Source: Planctomycetota bacterium
GTDB taxonomy: Bacteria; Planctomycetota; Phycisphaerae; WQYP01
Direction: 5' to 3'
Length of the DNA: 48,662 nt
NCBI GenBank assembly: GCA_021810145.1
Contig: JAJZJL010000017.1
Span: 1-48,662, forward strand
Under the pieces are notes generated by a model. That model was not told where the DNA came from and did not search any database. It saw nothing but the letters and a program-made list of their open reading frames with translations. The stretch's first letter is position 1. Every line of letters starts with the position of its first letter. Below, one piece after another: positions 1-9,482 of the stretch. The translations under genes were made by a program, and so were the position numbers.

Positions 1-115
1 AACCTCCGGAGCTTTCGGCCGCGGACTTCTCGCAGGAATTGCCAGATTCAATCAGGAGCACGGCCATACCATTGATCGCCCGGCTGATATGGGTGGCTGG
101 GGCAAACTCCAATAA
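1..115 (+). CDS. 3' end of an unidentified CDS
   Basis: An open frame enters from the window edge (first full codon at 2-4) and stops at TAA 113-115, giving 37 residues that end in DRPADMGGWGKLQ. The composition, rich in Gly, Asp, His and Trp, looks like real protein. I do not recognise the family. Two exported glycosidases follow on the same strand, so a third carbohydrate-active protein is a reasonable guess, but only a guess. About 180 bp without a gene separates it from the fucosidase. Confidence 0.45.
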   Translation, partial: TSGAFGRGLLAGIARFNQEHGHTIDRPADMGGWGKLQ

Positions 116-294
116 GCGGCGCGATTCTGCGGAACATCGCCGTGCCGCCTGCGTATATTTGCCGGATTAAACAGGGCTCCTGCCATTTGGTTATGGCTTG
201 GACAAAAGTGGCCGGATACAATCGGTGCGCGTGCAGAAAAATTGCGGGCAACCGTTCCAATGCGCATTGTGACGGAAAAAAGGGGACATGATTA

Positions 295-2103
295 ATGAAA
301 AGGCGTGATTTCTGCAAACTCCTGGCCGGTGCAGCCTCATCGGCGCTTATGCCTCCTGAAGCCGGTGCCCGCACGAAGTCTGCGGCGGATGCCCCGGTGG
401 CATTTGATGCATTGACTGAAAATTACGCAACATTTTGTAATACGCCGGCGAAAAATCGTTTATTTTTTAAACTGCGCGGCAGCCGTATTGTAAAAGAAAA
501 GCTTAACGACAAAATATGGCGGCCTGACACCATCCGTCAAATGCAGCATGTGCCGCGATTGCCTGTTCCCGGCGGATCGTGGTACGGCGTGCCGCTGAAA
601 TCTCCGATTCCGGGGTTGGCCGGAGACGGTCCCTATAAGCCGACATGGGACTCACTGTTGCAATACGACTGTCCGGAATGGTTCCGTGACGCCAAGTTCG
701 GCATCTGGAATCATTGGAGTCCGCAGTGTGTTCCGGAAGATGGAGATTGGTACGCCCGATTGATGTATATCCAAGGCTCGCAGCAATACAAATATAATCT
801 GCGGCATTATGGGCACCCTTCCGTGTTCGGTTATAAGGACCTTTGCCCGCAATGGACGCTGTTGAATTGGGAGCCGGACAAGCTTATGGCCAGCTATAAG
901 CGTGCCGGTGCCAGATTGTTTCTGGCTCTGGCGAATCATCACGATGGCTTTGATACATGGAATTCCAGGCATCATCCGTGGAATGCGCATAATATCGGTC
1001 CGCATCGTGACGTGATTGGAACCTGGGCAAAAGTCGCACGGGAGTCCGGCCTGCGATTCGGCGTTACCGTGCATCAGGCATACAACTGGTGGTGGTTTCA
1101 AACATCGCACGGTGCGGACTCTACCGGCCCAATGGCCGGTGTGCCTTATGACGGTGATTTGACCAAAGCGCAGGGCATGGGGCAATGGTGGGAAGGATTC
1201 GATCCGCAGCAACTCTACGGCCCCAAACATCCGCCTGATGCGCTGCCGGATATTTCCTATGTCAAAAACTTTTATGACCGCACACGTGATCTGGTTGATC
1301 AGCATAATCCGGATGTTCTCTATTTTGACAATCCGCTGTTTCCTCTGGGATGGGCCGGGATGAATATCGGGGCTTACTTTTATAACCGTAATCTGCGGTT
1401 GAATGGCGGCAAGATGGAAGGGGTCATAAACATTAAAGGCGTTCCGGGCCATCTGCTGAAATGTGTGGTCGGAGATATTGAACGCGGTGTTACGAACCGA
1501 ATAATGCGTTACCCCTGGCAATCCGAAACCTGCATTGGTGATTGGCATTATCAGCGGGCATTGTTTAATGCTCCCGGGAGATATGGCGGTTATTTAAGTC
1601 CCAGAGACGTCATCCACTGGATGATTGATGCCGTGAGCAAAAATGGAACATTTATTCTCAATATACCCGGTAAACCCGACGGCACGATAGACCGCAAGGA
1701 ACAATTAATTCTTGAGGAAATCGGCAACTGGTTCCAGATCAATGGAGAAGCCATTTATGCCACACGACCATGGAAAATTTACGGCGAAGGCCCCACCGTT
1801 ATGCAGGCCGGTTCCATGCACGGCAAGAGTATCAGCCGGCTCGGGGCAAAGGATATTCGCTTTACCCGCAACAGAGCCAACACCATCATCTACGCCCTGG
1901 TTTTGGGGTGGCCCGAGAATACATTGCTGATTCATGCGCTGGGTAGCGCGGCAGCGACGAATCCAGGTAAAATCCAGCACGTTGAATTACTGGGCACCGC
2001 GCAAAAGCTGAACTGGAGCCAATCGGCCGTCGGCCTGCGTGTTGAATTGCCCGGTATTCGTCCCACGGTTGATTACGCCATAGCATTAAAGGTGATTTTA
2101 TGA
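295..2103 (+). CDS. alpha-L-fucosidase, GH29, Tat-exported
   Basis: The product (602 aa) should remove alpha-L-fucose from glycans by the retaining GH29 mechanism outside the cytoplasm. The N-terminus has a twin-arginine signal (KRRDFCKLLAGA, residues 2-13) before a short hydrophobic stretch. GH29 hallmarks are visible: KFGIWNHWSPQCVPEDGDWY (134-153), ALANHHDGFDTWNS (211-224), and VLYFDNP (341-347), where Asp345 is the expected nucleophile. The acid/base Glu varies in this family and I did not assign it. About 55 extra residues (50-105) precede the core. A purine-rich AAAAAAGGGG lies just upstream of ATG 295. The stop overlaps the next start in ATGA, so the two genes are probably translationally coupled. 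Confidence 0.9.
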   Translation: MKRRDFCKLLAGAASSALMPPEAGARTKSAADAPVAFDALTENYATFCNTPAKNRLFFKLRGSRIVKEKLNDKIWRPDTIRQMQHVPRLPVPGGSWYGVPLKSPIPGLAGDGPYKPTWDSLLQYDCPEWFRDAKFGIWNHWSPQCVPEDGDWYARLMYIQGSQQYKYNLRHYGHPSVFGYKDLCPQWTLLNWEPDKLMASYKRAGARLFLALANHHDGFDTWNSRHHPWNAHNIGPHRDVIGTWAKVARESGLRFGVTVHQAYNWWWFQTSHGADSTGPMAGVPYDGDLTKAQGMGQWWEGFDPQQLYGPKHPPDALPDISYVKNFYDRTRDLVDQHNPDVLYFDNPLFPLGWAGMNIGAYFYNRNLRLNGGKMEGVINIKGVPGHLLKCVVGDIERGVTNRIMRYPWQSETCIGDWHYQRALFNAPGRYGGYLSPRDVIHWMIDAVSKNGTFILNIPGKPDGTIDRKEQLILEEIGNWFQINGEAIYATRPWKIYGEGPTVMQAGSMHGKSISRLGAKDIRFTRNRANTIIYALVLGWPENTLLIHALGSAAATNPGKIQHVELLGTAQKLNWSQSAVGLRVELPGIRPTVDYAIALKVIL

Positions 2104-4274
2104 GTGACTCGACACGCCGGCGAACCTGCAACATGGCGCCTTCGAAAGCGCCCTTTTACGGCACATGGGGGGACGACCGTTGTGTGGGGTGCGTGACTGG
2201 AATATATAGAAATGTCTCCACGGTTGGCATGTTGATTCTGATTCTGATATGTGTCGCGAGTTTATCCTGGCCTGGGCGAACCTGCGCAAAGGTGCCGCCG
2301 CTGGCAACCGGGGCGAACATACCCACACTTGATCCCTCCGCGGGATTGATACAAATGAAGCATTCGCCTCGGATTAATGCCCTGAAGGTTGTTGAGTCGT
2401 TGCAACCACCGCCGGCTGAGAAGTACCTGCGACACTTATATTTTCAGCCGCTGCACGTTACCGTCCTGCACGGTAGAACCGCGTTTGCCGGCTTGGCGGA
2501 CGTTGCCGGTTCCATGCGGGCAAACCGCAGCCTCCGCCCCGGATACCGTGGAAATTCTCCGCTGGTTCCGGCCCACAGGATTTCACTCCTGGCCGTCGGG
2601 GCGCATTCCGCGCCACTGCCCGAATTGCTGCTGGATTTCGGCCAGGAGGTTGCCGGAAGAATCCAGGTTCGCGGGTCCGGGGGAACCATATTGATCGGCA
2701 CTGGCGAATCCCGTGGTGAAGCATTGCATAAGCCATGGGGAGGTGTTCACGCATTGGACCTTACCGGCGGAAATACTCTGTCCACGCCTTACAGTGGGTT
2801 TCGCTACGCCACAGTTGTCTTTCAAGGGCACGGCCGCATTAAACTCAACCGCCTCCGATTGGATTTTAAATACTATCCTGTGCATTACCGCGGCGCATTT
2901 CGTTGTGCTGATCCGCTGTTAACCCGCATCTGGTACACGGGGGCGTACACGGCGCATCTCTGTATGCAGGAAGAAATCTGGGATGCGCCAAAGCGGGATC
3001 GTTCTTTATGGATGGGCGACACGCAAATTTCAGGCGAGGTGATTAACAACGCGTTTCTTGATCGCTTCCTGATGGAACTGACCATGAGCTATTTGCGCAA
3101 CCGGGCACAGGGCGATCTTATGCCGCGTGGTTTACCGATGGGCGGTGAGTGGCATGGAGCGAGGTTTTTCAACCGGCCCGCAGATGTGCTGCCAGTGCGC
3201 GATGTCAACGCGATTCCGGGCTATTCGTGTGCCTGGATATGTACCCTGGCTGACTTTTATAAACATACCGGCGCTATGGGCTATCTTCGGTCCCAGCACC
3301 AATTGCTGCTGTCCATGCTTCGTTATATGCGCAGCGGATTTAATCGCAAAAATCTGTTTATCAACAGTCATAACGAGTGGAACTTTGTCGATTGGGTCCC
3401 GCTTTTGAACGGCGGAAAGTTCCGCGACGCCGCCACAGACACCCGGCAGGCTCGGATCAATACGGACCTCTACACCTGCTGGGCCGTTAAGCGAGCCGTC
3501 TTCCTCCTCAAGGCACTGGGAGATCACGCGAATGCCGAAAAATACATGCAATGGCACACAGAACTTGTTAAGGCCGCCCGGAGGTATCTGGTTAATCCGC
3601 ACACCGAAACCTATACCAGTCTCCCGCAACCCAACGCAATGGCGATACTTTCCAAAGTAGCCGATGCCCGGCAGCGGGCTGCAATCAACGCCCATATTTT
3701 TGGCCCCCATAACCATTTCTGGAGGAAAATTGGAACCCCATATTGCATGAATTTTGCGTTGTTTGCTCTGAGCGATCTGGGACAAACCAATCGTGCTTTG
3801 GCGTTTGTCCGCAGATATTGGGGTGGGATGCTAAAAGACGGCGCGACCACATTCTGGGAGGCGTATCGAATGTCCGCCGCGCGGCGAAATGCGTCAAGGC
3901 AACTGGGATATCGCACAAGTTTATGCCACGGGTGGTCCGCCGGTGCCACAAATTGGCTAACCCAGTACATATTGGGCGTCAATCCGGTGGCAGGCGGCTT
4001 TCAGCGTGTCAATATCACCCCCCACATGGGAGACCTGAAATGGATTGCGGGAAAGGTGCCCACGCCCAATGGCCCCATCCGCATTCGATTACAGCGAATC
4101 GGAAATCGCCGATCCCTGGGTATTACGCTCCCGGAGAATGTGCGGGCCACCATCGCTCTGCATGGCACCAGGATGCTGATAAAGGGTGCGGCGGCCGTAG
4201 CTGATCATGTTGCGAATGGGCGGATTTTTGTGCAACTCGACAAGCCCGGCCACTATACGATCATCGCCAGATAG
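2100..4274 (+). CDS. alpha-L-rhamnosidase-like protein, GH78
   Basis: The 724-residue product is a probable inverting alpha-L-rhamnosidase. The catalytic (alpha/alpha)6 domain shows DAPKRDRSLWMGD (295-307), matching the GH78 general-acid region (usually RDE; here Arg301 replaces the Glu). It also shows GATTFWEAYR, with Glu587 as the expected base, and a typical C-terminal block (CHGWSAGATNWL, then PTPNGPIRIRLQR). The ATG at 2100 overlaps the fucosidase stop (ATGA), but a typical secretion signal begins only at Met44 (MLILILICVASL, ATG 2229), so the true start may be internal. The pair resembles a small operon for fucose- and rhamnose-containing polysaccharide. A hairpin with a T-run follows at 4413. 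Confidence 0.85.
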   Translation: MSDSTRRRTCNMAPSKAPFYGTWGDDRCVGCVTGIYRNVSTVGMLILILICVASLSWPGRTCAKVPPLATGANIPTLDPSAGLIQMKHSPRINALKVVESLQPPPAEKYLRHLYFQPLHVTVLHGRTAFAGLADVAGSMRANRSLRPGYRGNSPLVPAHRISLLAVGAHSAPLPELLLDFGQEVAGRIQVRGSGGTILIGTGESRGEALHKPWGGVHALDLTGGNTLSTPYSGFRYATVVFQGHGRIKLNRLRLDFKYYPVHYRGAFRCADPLLTRIWYTGAYTAHLCMQEEIWDAPKRDRSLWMGDTQISGEVINNAFLDRFLMELTMSYLRNRAQGDLMPRGLPMGGEWHGARFFNRPADVLPVRDVNAIPGYSCAWICTLADFYKHTGAMGYLRSQHQLLLSMLRYMRSGFNRKNLFINSHNEWNFVDWVPLLNGGKFRDAATDTRQARINTDLYTCWAVKRAVFLLKALGDHANAEKYMQWHTELVKAARRYLVNPHTETYTSLPQPNAMAILSKVADARQRAAINAHIFGPHNHFWRKIGTPYCMNFALFALSDLGQTNRALAFVRRYWGGMLKDGATTFWEAYRMSAARRNASRQLGYRTSLCHGWSAGATNWLTQYILGVNPVAGGFQRVNITPHMGDLKWIAGKVPTPNGPIRIRLQRIGNRRSLGITLPENVRATIALHGTRMLIKGAAAVADHVANGRIFVQLDKPGHYTIIAR

Positions 4275-4412
4275 AGCACAGCTTCCTTCGGCACGACCAG
4301 CCCCAGTCGCCGGGAAGCGGATCATGTTGTCATGCGGGAAGTTGCCAGGCACCGGAGGAAATCAAGCCAACGCCTTTTCGGGATTGCAGGATGGCTGGTT
4401 CCGTGGCGATGC

Positions 4413-4442
4413 GCCTGATGGAAAAAGCTCTCAGGCCTTTTT
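4413..4442 (+). terminator. rho-independent terminator after the glycosidase pair
   Basis: GCCTGA (4413-4418) pairs with TCAGGC (4431-4436) across a 12-nt loop, followed by CTTTTT. It lies 138 bp past the rhamnosidase stop, in the gap between convergent genes. An alternative stem GAAAAAG/CTTTTTC overlaps it. Confidence 0.6.
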
Positions 4443-4482
4443 CGCCGGCATGGGTAAGTGTTGTCAAATAAGCGGCGAAAGG

Positions 4483-6168
4483 TCAGGATCGCAACTTCTT
4501 CTGCCGGGCGGAAAATTCTACCGGAACTTTGAATACTTTTTCAAACAGATCGGCCTTGTGCCGTGCGGCCCAGAGTTCCAGTTCGTAATCCGTCTGTGTT
4601 GTTAACGAAAATATCGCTCTGCGATTGCGCAGGGACATCCGAACACCTTCAACATTTCGGTAATGACCGCGGTCAAGCCCGTCGGCCAAACGTAATATCG
4701 CTGCCAGTTTGTCCACTACCTTTTGTTCCGCCAGGGTAAGCGACATGTACGCCTCATGGCTCTTCTTGGGCATACTGCGTCGATGATAACGCGCCACATT
4801 TCCGATAATTTCCAGTTCCACCGGAGAAAAGCCTTCAAGATCTCCATTTTTAATCAGGTAATAGCTGTGTTTATGATGGCCACTGTGGCCGATATGCCAG
4901 CCAATATCATGCAGCATCGCGGCATATCCCAGCCACTCCCGCGCTCGGTTGTCCAGATGATGCAGTCGCCGGGTTTGATCAAAAATGCTCAAAGCCAGTT
5001 GGGCCACCTGCTGGTGGTGGGGCTCATCATAGTTACAACGGCGGCCCAGTTCGATAACGCTGCGGCGGCGCGGCTCGGTAATTTCCACGGACAATCGCAC
5101 CTTGGGCCAGTGGGTTTGCATGTAATCAATAATCATGCCTTCACGCATGGCCCGATCTGATATTTCAATAATCGGGATATTTAATTGTTCAAACAGGTAA
5201 TTCACCAGCTCCGCCCCGGCGATGATTTGCGCGGCTCTGCCCGGATCAAGCCCCGGCATTTTCAGACGTTCTTTCTGTGTGGAACGCATGAGCCGGCGGT
5301 AGATAATTTCAAAATCTTCATGCCGCATTTCACTTACGACACGATGCCGCGCAATATGCTGTTCATGCTGCCCGACGCACATGGCGGCCAGATTTTCCAA
5401 GGTTCCGGATGTGCCGATAAATTTAGTCACATGCAGCGAGCGAATGCGGGAAATCAGCCCCTTGAGTGTGGCGTGAATGTGTCTCCGCAATTCCCGAAGT
5501 TCCCCCTTGCTTGGCGGGTCATGCCGGATAAATTGCTGCGTCAGGCGACTGGCTCCAAGCTTGCGACTTTCCAGCATCAACGCCTTTTCCGGCGTTCCGA
5601 CGATTAATTCCGCCGAACCTCCGCCAATATCAATGATCAGCGCCGGTCCCTCCTCCATGCCGACGGCCTGCCTAACCGCCAGATAAATCAGCCGCGCTTC
5701 CTCCTGGCTGCTGATCACCCGTATGTCCAGTCCAAGCTGGGTTTTTGCCATCAGAACAAAATCGCCGCCGTTGATACTTTCGCGCACGGCACTGGTTGCA
5801 AATGCCAGTACACGATCACATTCCAAACTCTGCGCAACGCGCATGTACCGGCTTAAAACGCCCATCGTATGCGTCATGGCGGGACGCGGAAGGATGTGGC
5901 GTACCAGCGATTCACTTCCTAATTGTGTTAATTCTTTCTCGGAGCTTAATACTTTAAAGCCCATTGTCGCAGTAACTTCTACAATCACCATGTGCAGACT
6001 GTTGGTGCCAATGTCAATGGCCGCAATTCTTAGACCATGTGGGGTGTTGTGCCTCGCGGTTTTTCCTTTGCCGGTCCGCCGATTCGCCGTTCGGTTTACG
6101 AGAGCTGCGGCGTGTGACGGTCCGGTCCTGGTGGATATCCTTTTTGTGGTTATGTGTGGCCTCTTCAT
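4483..6168 (-). CDS. Ppx/GppA-family phosphatase with C-terminal HD domain
   Basis: A 561-residue exopolyphosphatase / pppGpp phosphohydrolase homologue. The ASKHA ATPase-like fold starts at LRIAAIDIGTNSLHMVIVEV (46-65, phosphate-1 motif). FATSAVRES (123-131) and the second phosphate loop IDIGGGSAEL (179-188) follow. The HD-type C-terminal half has AMLHDIGWHIGHSGHHKHSY (417-436, HD pair His420-Asp421), as in full-length Ppx. The first 45 residues are basic and low in complexity, so a later start is possible. Expected role: removal of terminal phosphate from polyphosphate or pppGpp in the cytoplasm. Sequence alone does not separate Ppx from GppA. It is divergent from the RDD gene. Confidence 0.88.
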   Translation of the reverse strand: MKRPHITTKRISTRTGPSHAAALVNRTANRRTGKGKTARHNTPHGLRIAAIDIGTNSLHMVIVEVTATMGFKVLSSEKELTQLGSESLVRHILPRPAMTHTMGVLSRYMRVAQSLECDRVLAFATSAVRESINGGDFVLMAKTQLGLDIRVISSQEEARLIYLAVRQAVGMEEGPALIIDIGGGSAELIVGTPEKALMLESRKLGASRLTQQFIRHDPPSKGELRELRRHIHATLKGLISRIRSLHVTKFIGTSGTLENLAAMCVGQHEQHIARHRVVSEMRHEDFEIIYRRLMRSTQKERLKMPGLDPGRAAQIIAGAELVNYLFEQLNIPIIEISDRAMREGMIIDYMQTHWPKVRLSVEITEPRRRSVIELGRRCNYDEPHHQQVAQLALSIFDQTRRLHHLDNRAREWLGYAAMLHDIGWHIGHSGHHKHSYYLIKNGDLEGFSPVELEIIGNVARYHRRSMPKKSHEAYMSLTLAEQKVVDKLAAILRLADGLDRGHYRNVEGVRMSLRNRRAIFSLTTQTDYELELWAARHKADLFEKVFKVPVEFSARQKKLRS

Positions 6169-6250
6169 ATCGTAAGATTATGCTGGTCCAGGTGCCGTAT
6201 GTCCATGCACTTTACCCGCGATACCGCATTTTTTACCCATTGTATGCCTG

Positions 6251-6278
6251 CCGAAGCTCTATTGGGTCTCCGCTTCGG
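6251..6278. promoter_or_regulatory. inverted repeat in a divergent promoter region
   Basis: CCGAAGC (6251-6257) and GCTTCGG (6272-6278) form a perfect 7-bp inverted repeat with a 14-nt spacer. It lies in the 155-bp gap between the ppx/gppA-like gene (-) and the RDD gene (+), about 46 bp before the latter's ATG. It could be an operator or a leader hairpin. I see no convincing -35/-10 pair. Confidence 0.3.
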
Positions 6279-6323
6279 GCTTGATGAGTCGCGAAGATTG
6301 TCTGTCCACCCTAAAATGCCGTT

Positions 6324-8276
6324 ATGAAAAAATGGCTCAACAGTATTAATTTGCTGGCATGCACGGTTCTTGGGGTAATAATTGTCCTTTGCGGGGGCCT
6401 GGCGCAGGGGCTTGCTTCGGCTAACACCGCCGTTGCGCCTGTCCGCCCGCCCGGCGCAGTGCGGCTGATCGCATTACCGCGCTTGGTGGCCGCCGGCAGC
6501 AAAGATTATCTATGGCTGACCATTCCGTCCAAGCCGGTAAAACCGCTGACCGGACCGCAATTTTTGCTGTTGTCTCATGCCCTTAATGCCCGTAAGGACA
6601 ACGCGGCCCTTTGGCGACAGGTCTCAACGGGAAGCTTTACGGGTTATCCTGATTGTGCCGCAGCCGCGGAAAATCCGATCAGCGGTGCGATGAAGCATGG
6701 GGTTTATCTCTTTTTTCAGAACGGGTATGGCGTCTGTTTTGGCCGCAAAGAGTCGATCAGCCTGCCACCGCTTAATGGAACACTCTTTCCCGTGGCGGCC
6801 GCGAATGAAAGTGGCAATGTGTATTTACTGGCATACGGTACGGTGGCTGGCACCAACAACGCCGTGGCATCCCCCGTCCAAAAAATCCTCTCGCATGTGC
6901 ACAGCTTGGCCGACAGAATGATGGTGATTCCCCAGTCTGCACCCGTTCACACGGCCAACGCCTCCAGAAAGGTGGAAAATAAGCAGGACTTGAAGGCCGG
7001 AGAACAGCCAGCTCAGTTATCCGCCGGGCGGACGCCGGCGGTGCCTGCGAGTACCGCCCCTGCGCATAACAGAGTCGGCAGAACCATTGCTTCCGCCAAA
7101 CTTTCCGCACCGTCGGAAGTTGCTGTTCGGCCGGGGCCTAACCCGTTGCCGGTATGGCATCTCCTGGAACTCCACGACGATCACTGGTCCGAACTTCCCG
7201 CTCCGGTGCTGCCGGAGCGCCTTTCCAATTCATTGATCGTGGGCCGGGTGGCACTCATGGCGATCAATCATCAATTGATATTATTTCAATTAACAGCCGG
7301 ACATGAACTTGCCGGGCAATTCATGGATATCCAAGCTGCAGCTTCAACGTGGCATCCTCTGCCTCCAGTGATTCTGCCGCATCCGACTCGCGTGATTCTT
7401 AGTGCTGCCTTCAGCCACGAAGGGGTGTTGGCCTGGACATCCGCCGGAGCTGCGGGAAGGACCGACATCAATGGTCTGGTTGTGCAAGTATCGGATCGTG
7501 ACAACATCCAACTTACCCGCTGGCAAAAGCCATTGGTATCAACCATTGTTGGCAGCGCTTTTGGCGATATCGCCATGGGACGTGACGGGGATTGTTTTGC
7601 GATTCTGATCAGTCAGGCGAGCCACAAACTTACACAATATACATTCAGTTTGTCCGGCCAATTGCTGCAAGGCCCGGAAAACATTATTCCCATTGCCAAG
7701 TCGACAAACGTTCCCGGTGATTATGAACGACTGATTCTGGCGGCTCTGATTGTACTGCTGGCTCTGTCCGTATGGCGCCGAAAGGAACCCTTTGGAACGC
7801 TCAAGGTCAGCCCCAAATTTCATGTGGCCCGGCTGTACCGCAGGTTTGGCGCCGCTGGAATTGATTTGGCCCTGGCCGCTCTGGTGGTCATGCTGGTGTT
7901 TCATCTGTATACCCGAGAGGATTGGGTAAAAATGGCGAGGGCGTCGCTGGATCTGTTGTTCAATCCGCAGAATTTATTGAAGGCCCCCCAGTTTCTGTGG
8001 CTTCTGGCGATCTATGAAGTACATGTCACTGTTTCTGAACTGATTTTTGCCCGGTCGCTGGGAAAGTGGATTCTGGGGCTGTATGTAGTTGATATGACGG
8101 GCCAAAGGCCCGGGTTTGTTGCATTGCTTACCCGGAATTTATTCCGCATTCCTGAAATGATCGCCATAGTAGTGCTGGTGTTTATGTTTGTATCGACAGA
8201 TCGTCAGCGTATTGGAGATATTCTGGCGCGAACCGTCGTTGTGCAGGACATAACGGATCAGGGCAAAATGTTGTGA
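6324..8276 (+). CDS. RDD-family membrane protein with large extracytoplasmic region
   Basis: 650 residues. The N-terminus is a signal or anchor (MKKWLNSINLLACTVLGVII). About 430 residues of soluble, Ala/Pro-rich sequence follow without clear repeats. Next come a membrane segment near residues 468-485 (LILAALIVLLALSVW) and an RDD domain (about 505-645). RDD features are RRFGAAGIDLALAALVV, ARSLGKWILGLYVVD and QRIGDILARTVVV, with several hydrophobic helices. RDD proteins are poorly defined; some have been linked to ion exchange. The long N-terminal region may sense or bind something in the periplasm. The function is not known. It is monocistronic or precedes the MazG gene by 185 bp. Confidence 0.75.
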   Translation: MKKWLNSINLLACTVLGVIIVLCGGLAQGLASANTAVAPVRPPGAVRLIALPRLVAAGSKDYLWLTIPSKPVKPLTGPQFLLLSHALNARKDNAALWRQVSTGSFTGYPDCAAAAENPISGAMKHGVYLFFQNGYGVCFGRKESISLPPLNGTLFPVAAANESGNVYLLAYGTVAGTNNAVASPVQKILSHVHSLADRMMVIPQSAPVHTANASRKVENKQDLKAGEQPAQLSAGRTPAVPASTAPAHNRVGRTIASAKLSAPSEVAVRPGPNPLPVWHLLELHDDHWSELPAPVLPERLSNSLIVGRVALMAINHQLILFQLTAGHELAGQFMDIQAAASTWHPLPPVILPHPTRVILSAAFSHEGVLAWTSAGAAGRTDINGLVVQVSDRDNIQLTRWQKPLVSTIVGSAFGDIAMGRDGDCFAILISQASHKLTQYTFSLSGQLLQGPENIIPIAKSTNVPGDYERLILAALIVLLALSVWRRKEPFGTLKVSPKFHVARLYRRFGAAGIDLALAALVVMLVFHLYTREDWVKMARASLDLLFNPQNLLKAPQFLWLLAIYEVHVTVSELIFARSLGKWILGLYVVDMTGQRPGFVALLTRNLFRIPEMIAIVVLVFMFVSTDRQRIGDILARTVVVQDITDQGKML

Positions 8277-8461
8277 TTATCAAGTGACAGGCCACCGTCT
8301 GCATCTACGGAAAAGACATGGATATCATTGCTGGTAAATGCCTGTTCAGCGGTTCGACTTCAGATGGGGTTCGATATCGATACCTTTGGAAAAAATCAGA
8401 GGTTGCAAGGCCTGCGGGCATTTTGCAACGGCGTAGCGAAAACGGTAATGAAAGGTTGAAA

Positions 8462-8743
8462 ATGGGTGAAAAACTGACTATCGAAGAATTTCAAAATCAT
8501 ATTCGTGATAAATACTCCGCCCGCGATATTCAACGCGGTTCGGCACCGACATTTATGTGGTTAATAGAGGAAATCGGCGAATTGGCCACCGCGTTACAAG
8601 GCGATGACCGCGACAACCAGGAGGAAGAATTTGCTGATGTTGTGGCATGGCTTTGTACGATGGCCAATATCCATGGCATTAACCTCACCTCCGCGATTGA
8701 GAAAAAATATTTCAAATCAGGCGGTCCGAAAGGCTTTAAATAA
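8462..8743 (+). CDS. MazG-like nucleotide pyrophosphohydrolase
   Basis: A compact 93-residue all-alpha NTP pyrophosphohydrolase of the MazG/dUTPase superfamily. The metal-binding pattern is visible: LIEEIGELATAL (EExxE) followed by EEEFADVVAWL (ExxxD). Such proteins hydrolyse (d)NTPs to NMP and PPi, often as house-cleaning enzymes; the substrate cannot be read here. I chose ATG 8462 because AAAGG lies 7 nt upstream and the domain starts at once. The frame extends back to 8318, but that part is not protein-like. It is followed 43 bp later by the precorrin-2 dehydrogenase gene. Confidence 0.82.
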   Translation: MGEKLTIEEFQNHIRDKYSARDIQRGSAPTFMWLIEEIGELATALQGDDRDNQEEEFADVVAWLCTMANIHGINLTSAIEKKYFKSGGPKGFK

Positions 8744-8786
8744 CCAAGGCGACTTTAAGGCACTATTTTGCTAAGATAGCTTTGCA

Positions 8787-9476
8787 ATGGACGATGTCTA
8801 CCCTATATTTCTTCGGCTGAAAGAAAAACCCGTGCTGATTGTCGGTGGTGGGCCTGTCGGATGGCGCAAAGCGGAAGGCCTTCTTGCGGCGGGGGCACTG
8901 GTCACGGTGATAAGCATGGAATTCCATAAGGATTTCGAACAATTGCCGACGGTGCGGCGCGTTGCATCAGCCTACCAACCGGGCCTTTTGACACAGGCAG
9001 GGCAGCCGCGATGGATGCTGGTTTTTGCCGCAACGAACAATTCACAGGTCAATGCACAGATTTATGCGGATGCCAGCGGTATGGGAATACTGTGTAGCCG
9101 CTGTGATGCGCCAGCGGCTGGAGATTTTATCAATCCAGCGGTACAACGCTGCGGTCCGGTAATTCTGGCCGTTACCTCCGGCGGGGCGTCTCCAGGTTTG
9201 TCCGGAGATTTAGCACGGCAATTGGCTGAGGAACTCGATCCCGTGCAGATAAAGCAGATAGAATTATCGGCACGGTGGAGGGACCGGGTGCTGCAAAGTA
9301 TTCCCAGTTCCGAACATCGTCGCAGACTTTTGCAGCGTTTGTCAGGTGAAGCGATGCGGGATACCATCCGACAGTGCGGTGAAGCAGGGGCGGAAACGCT
9401 CTTTCAGAAATGGCTTCAGGAAGTCAAAACGTCCGCCGGTGTCGATATTAGCCCGTCAACGGAGGCGAGGAAGTAA
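8787..9476 (+). CDS. precorrin-2 dehydrogenase / sirohydrochlorin ferrochelatase (Met8/CysG-N type)
   Basis: This 229-residue protein should oxidise precorrin-2 to sirohydrochlorin with NAD+, and possibly insert iron, on the way to siroheme. It begins with the family's Rossmann signature (KPVLIVGGGPVGWRKAEGLL, about 13-32). It then has GDFINPAVQRCG and VTSGGASPGLSGDLARQLAEE, typical of the Met8/CysG N-terminal region. There is no fused uroporphyrinogen methyltransferase. The stop TAA (9474-9476) almost touches the next gene, and hemA lies two genes on, so this is a tetrapyrrole operon. Confidence 0.88.
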   Translation: MDDVYPIFLRLKEKPVLIVGGGPVGWRKAEGLLAAGALVTVISMEFHKDFEQLPTVRRVASAYQPGLLTQAGQPRWMLVFAATNNSQVNAQIYADASGMGILCSRCDAPAAGDFINPAVQRCGPVILAVTSGGASPGLSGDLARQLAEELDPVQIKQIELSARWRDRVLQSIPSSEHRRRLLQRLSGEAMRDTIRQCGEAGAETLFQKWLQEVKTSAGVDISPSTEARK

Positions 9477-9482
9477 TTGATC

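Noticed and set aside
652..1548. 298-codon minus-strand ORF inside the fucosidase gene
   Set aside because: Antisense to conserved GH29 motifs; composition is irregular and no family is seen.
8318..8461. Extended N-terminus of the MazG-like protein
   Set aside because: The added 48 residues are not conserved-looking, and a ribosome site sits just before ATG 8462.
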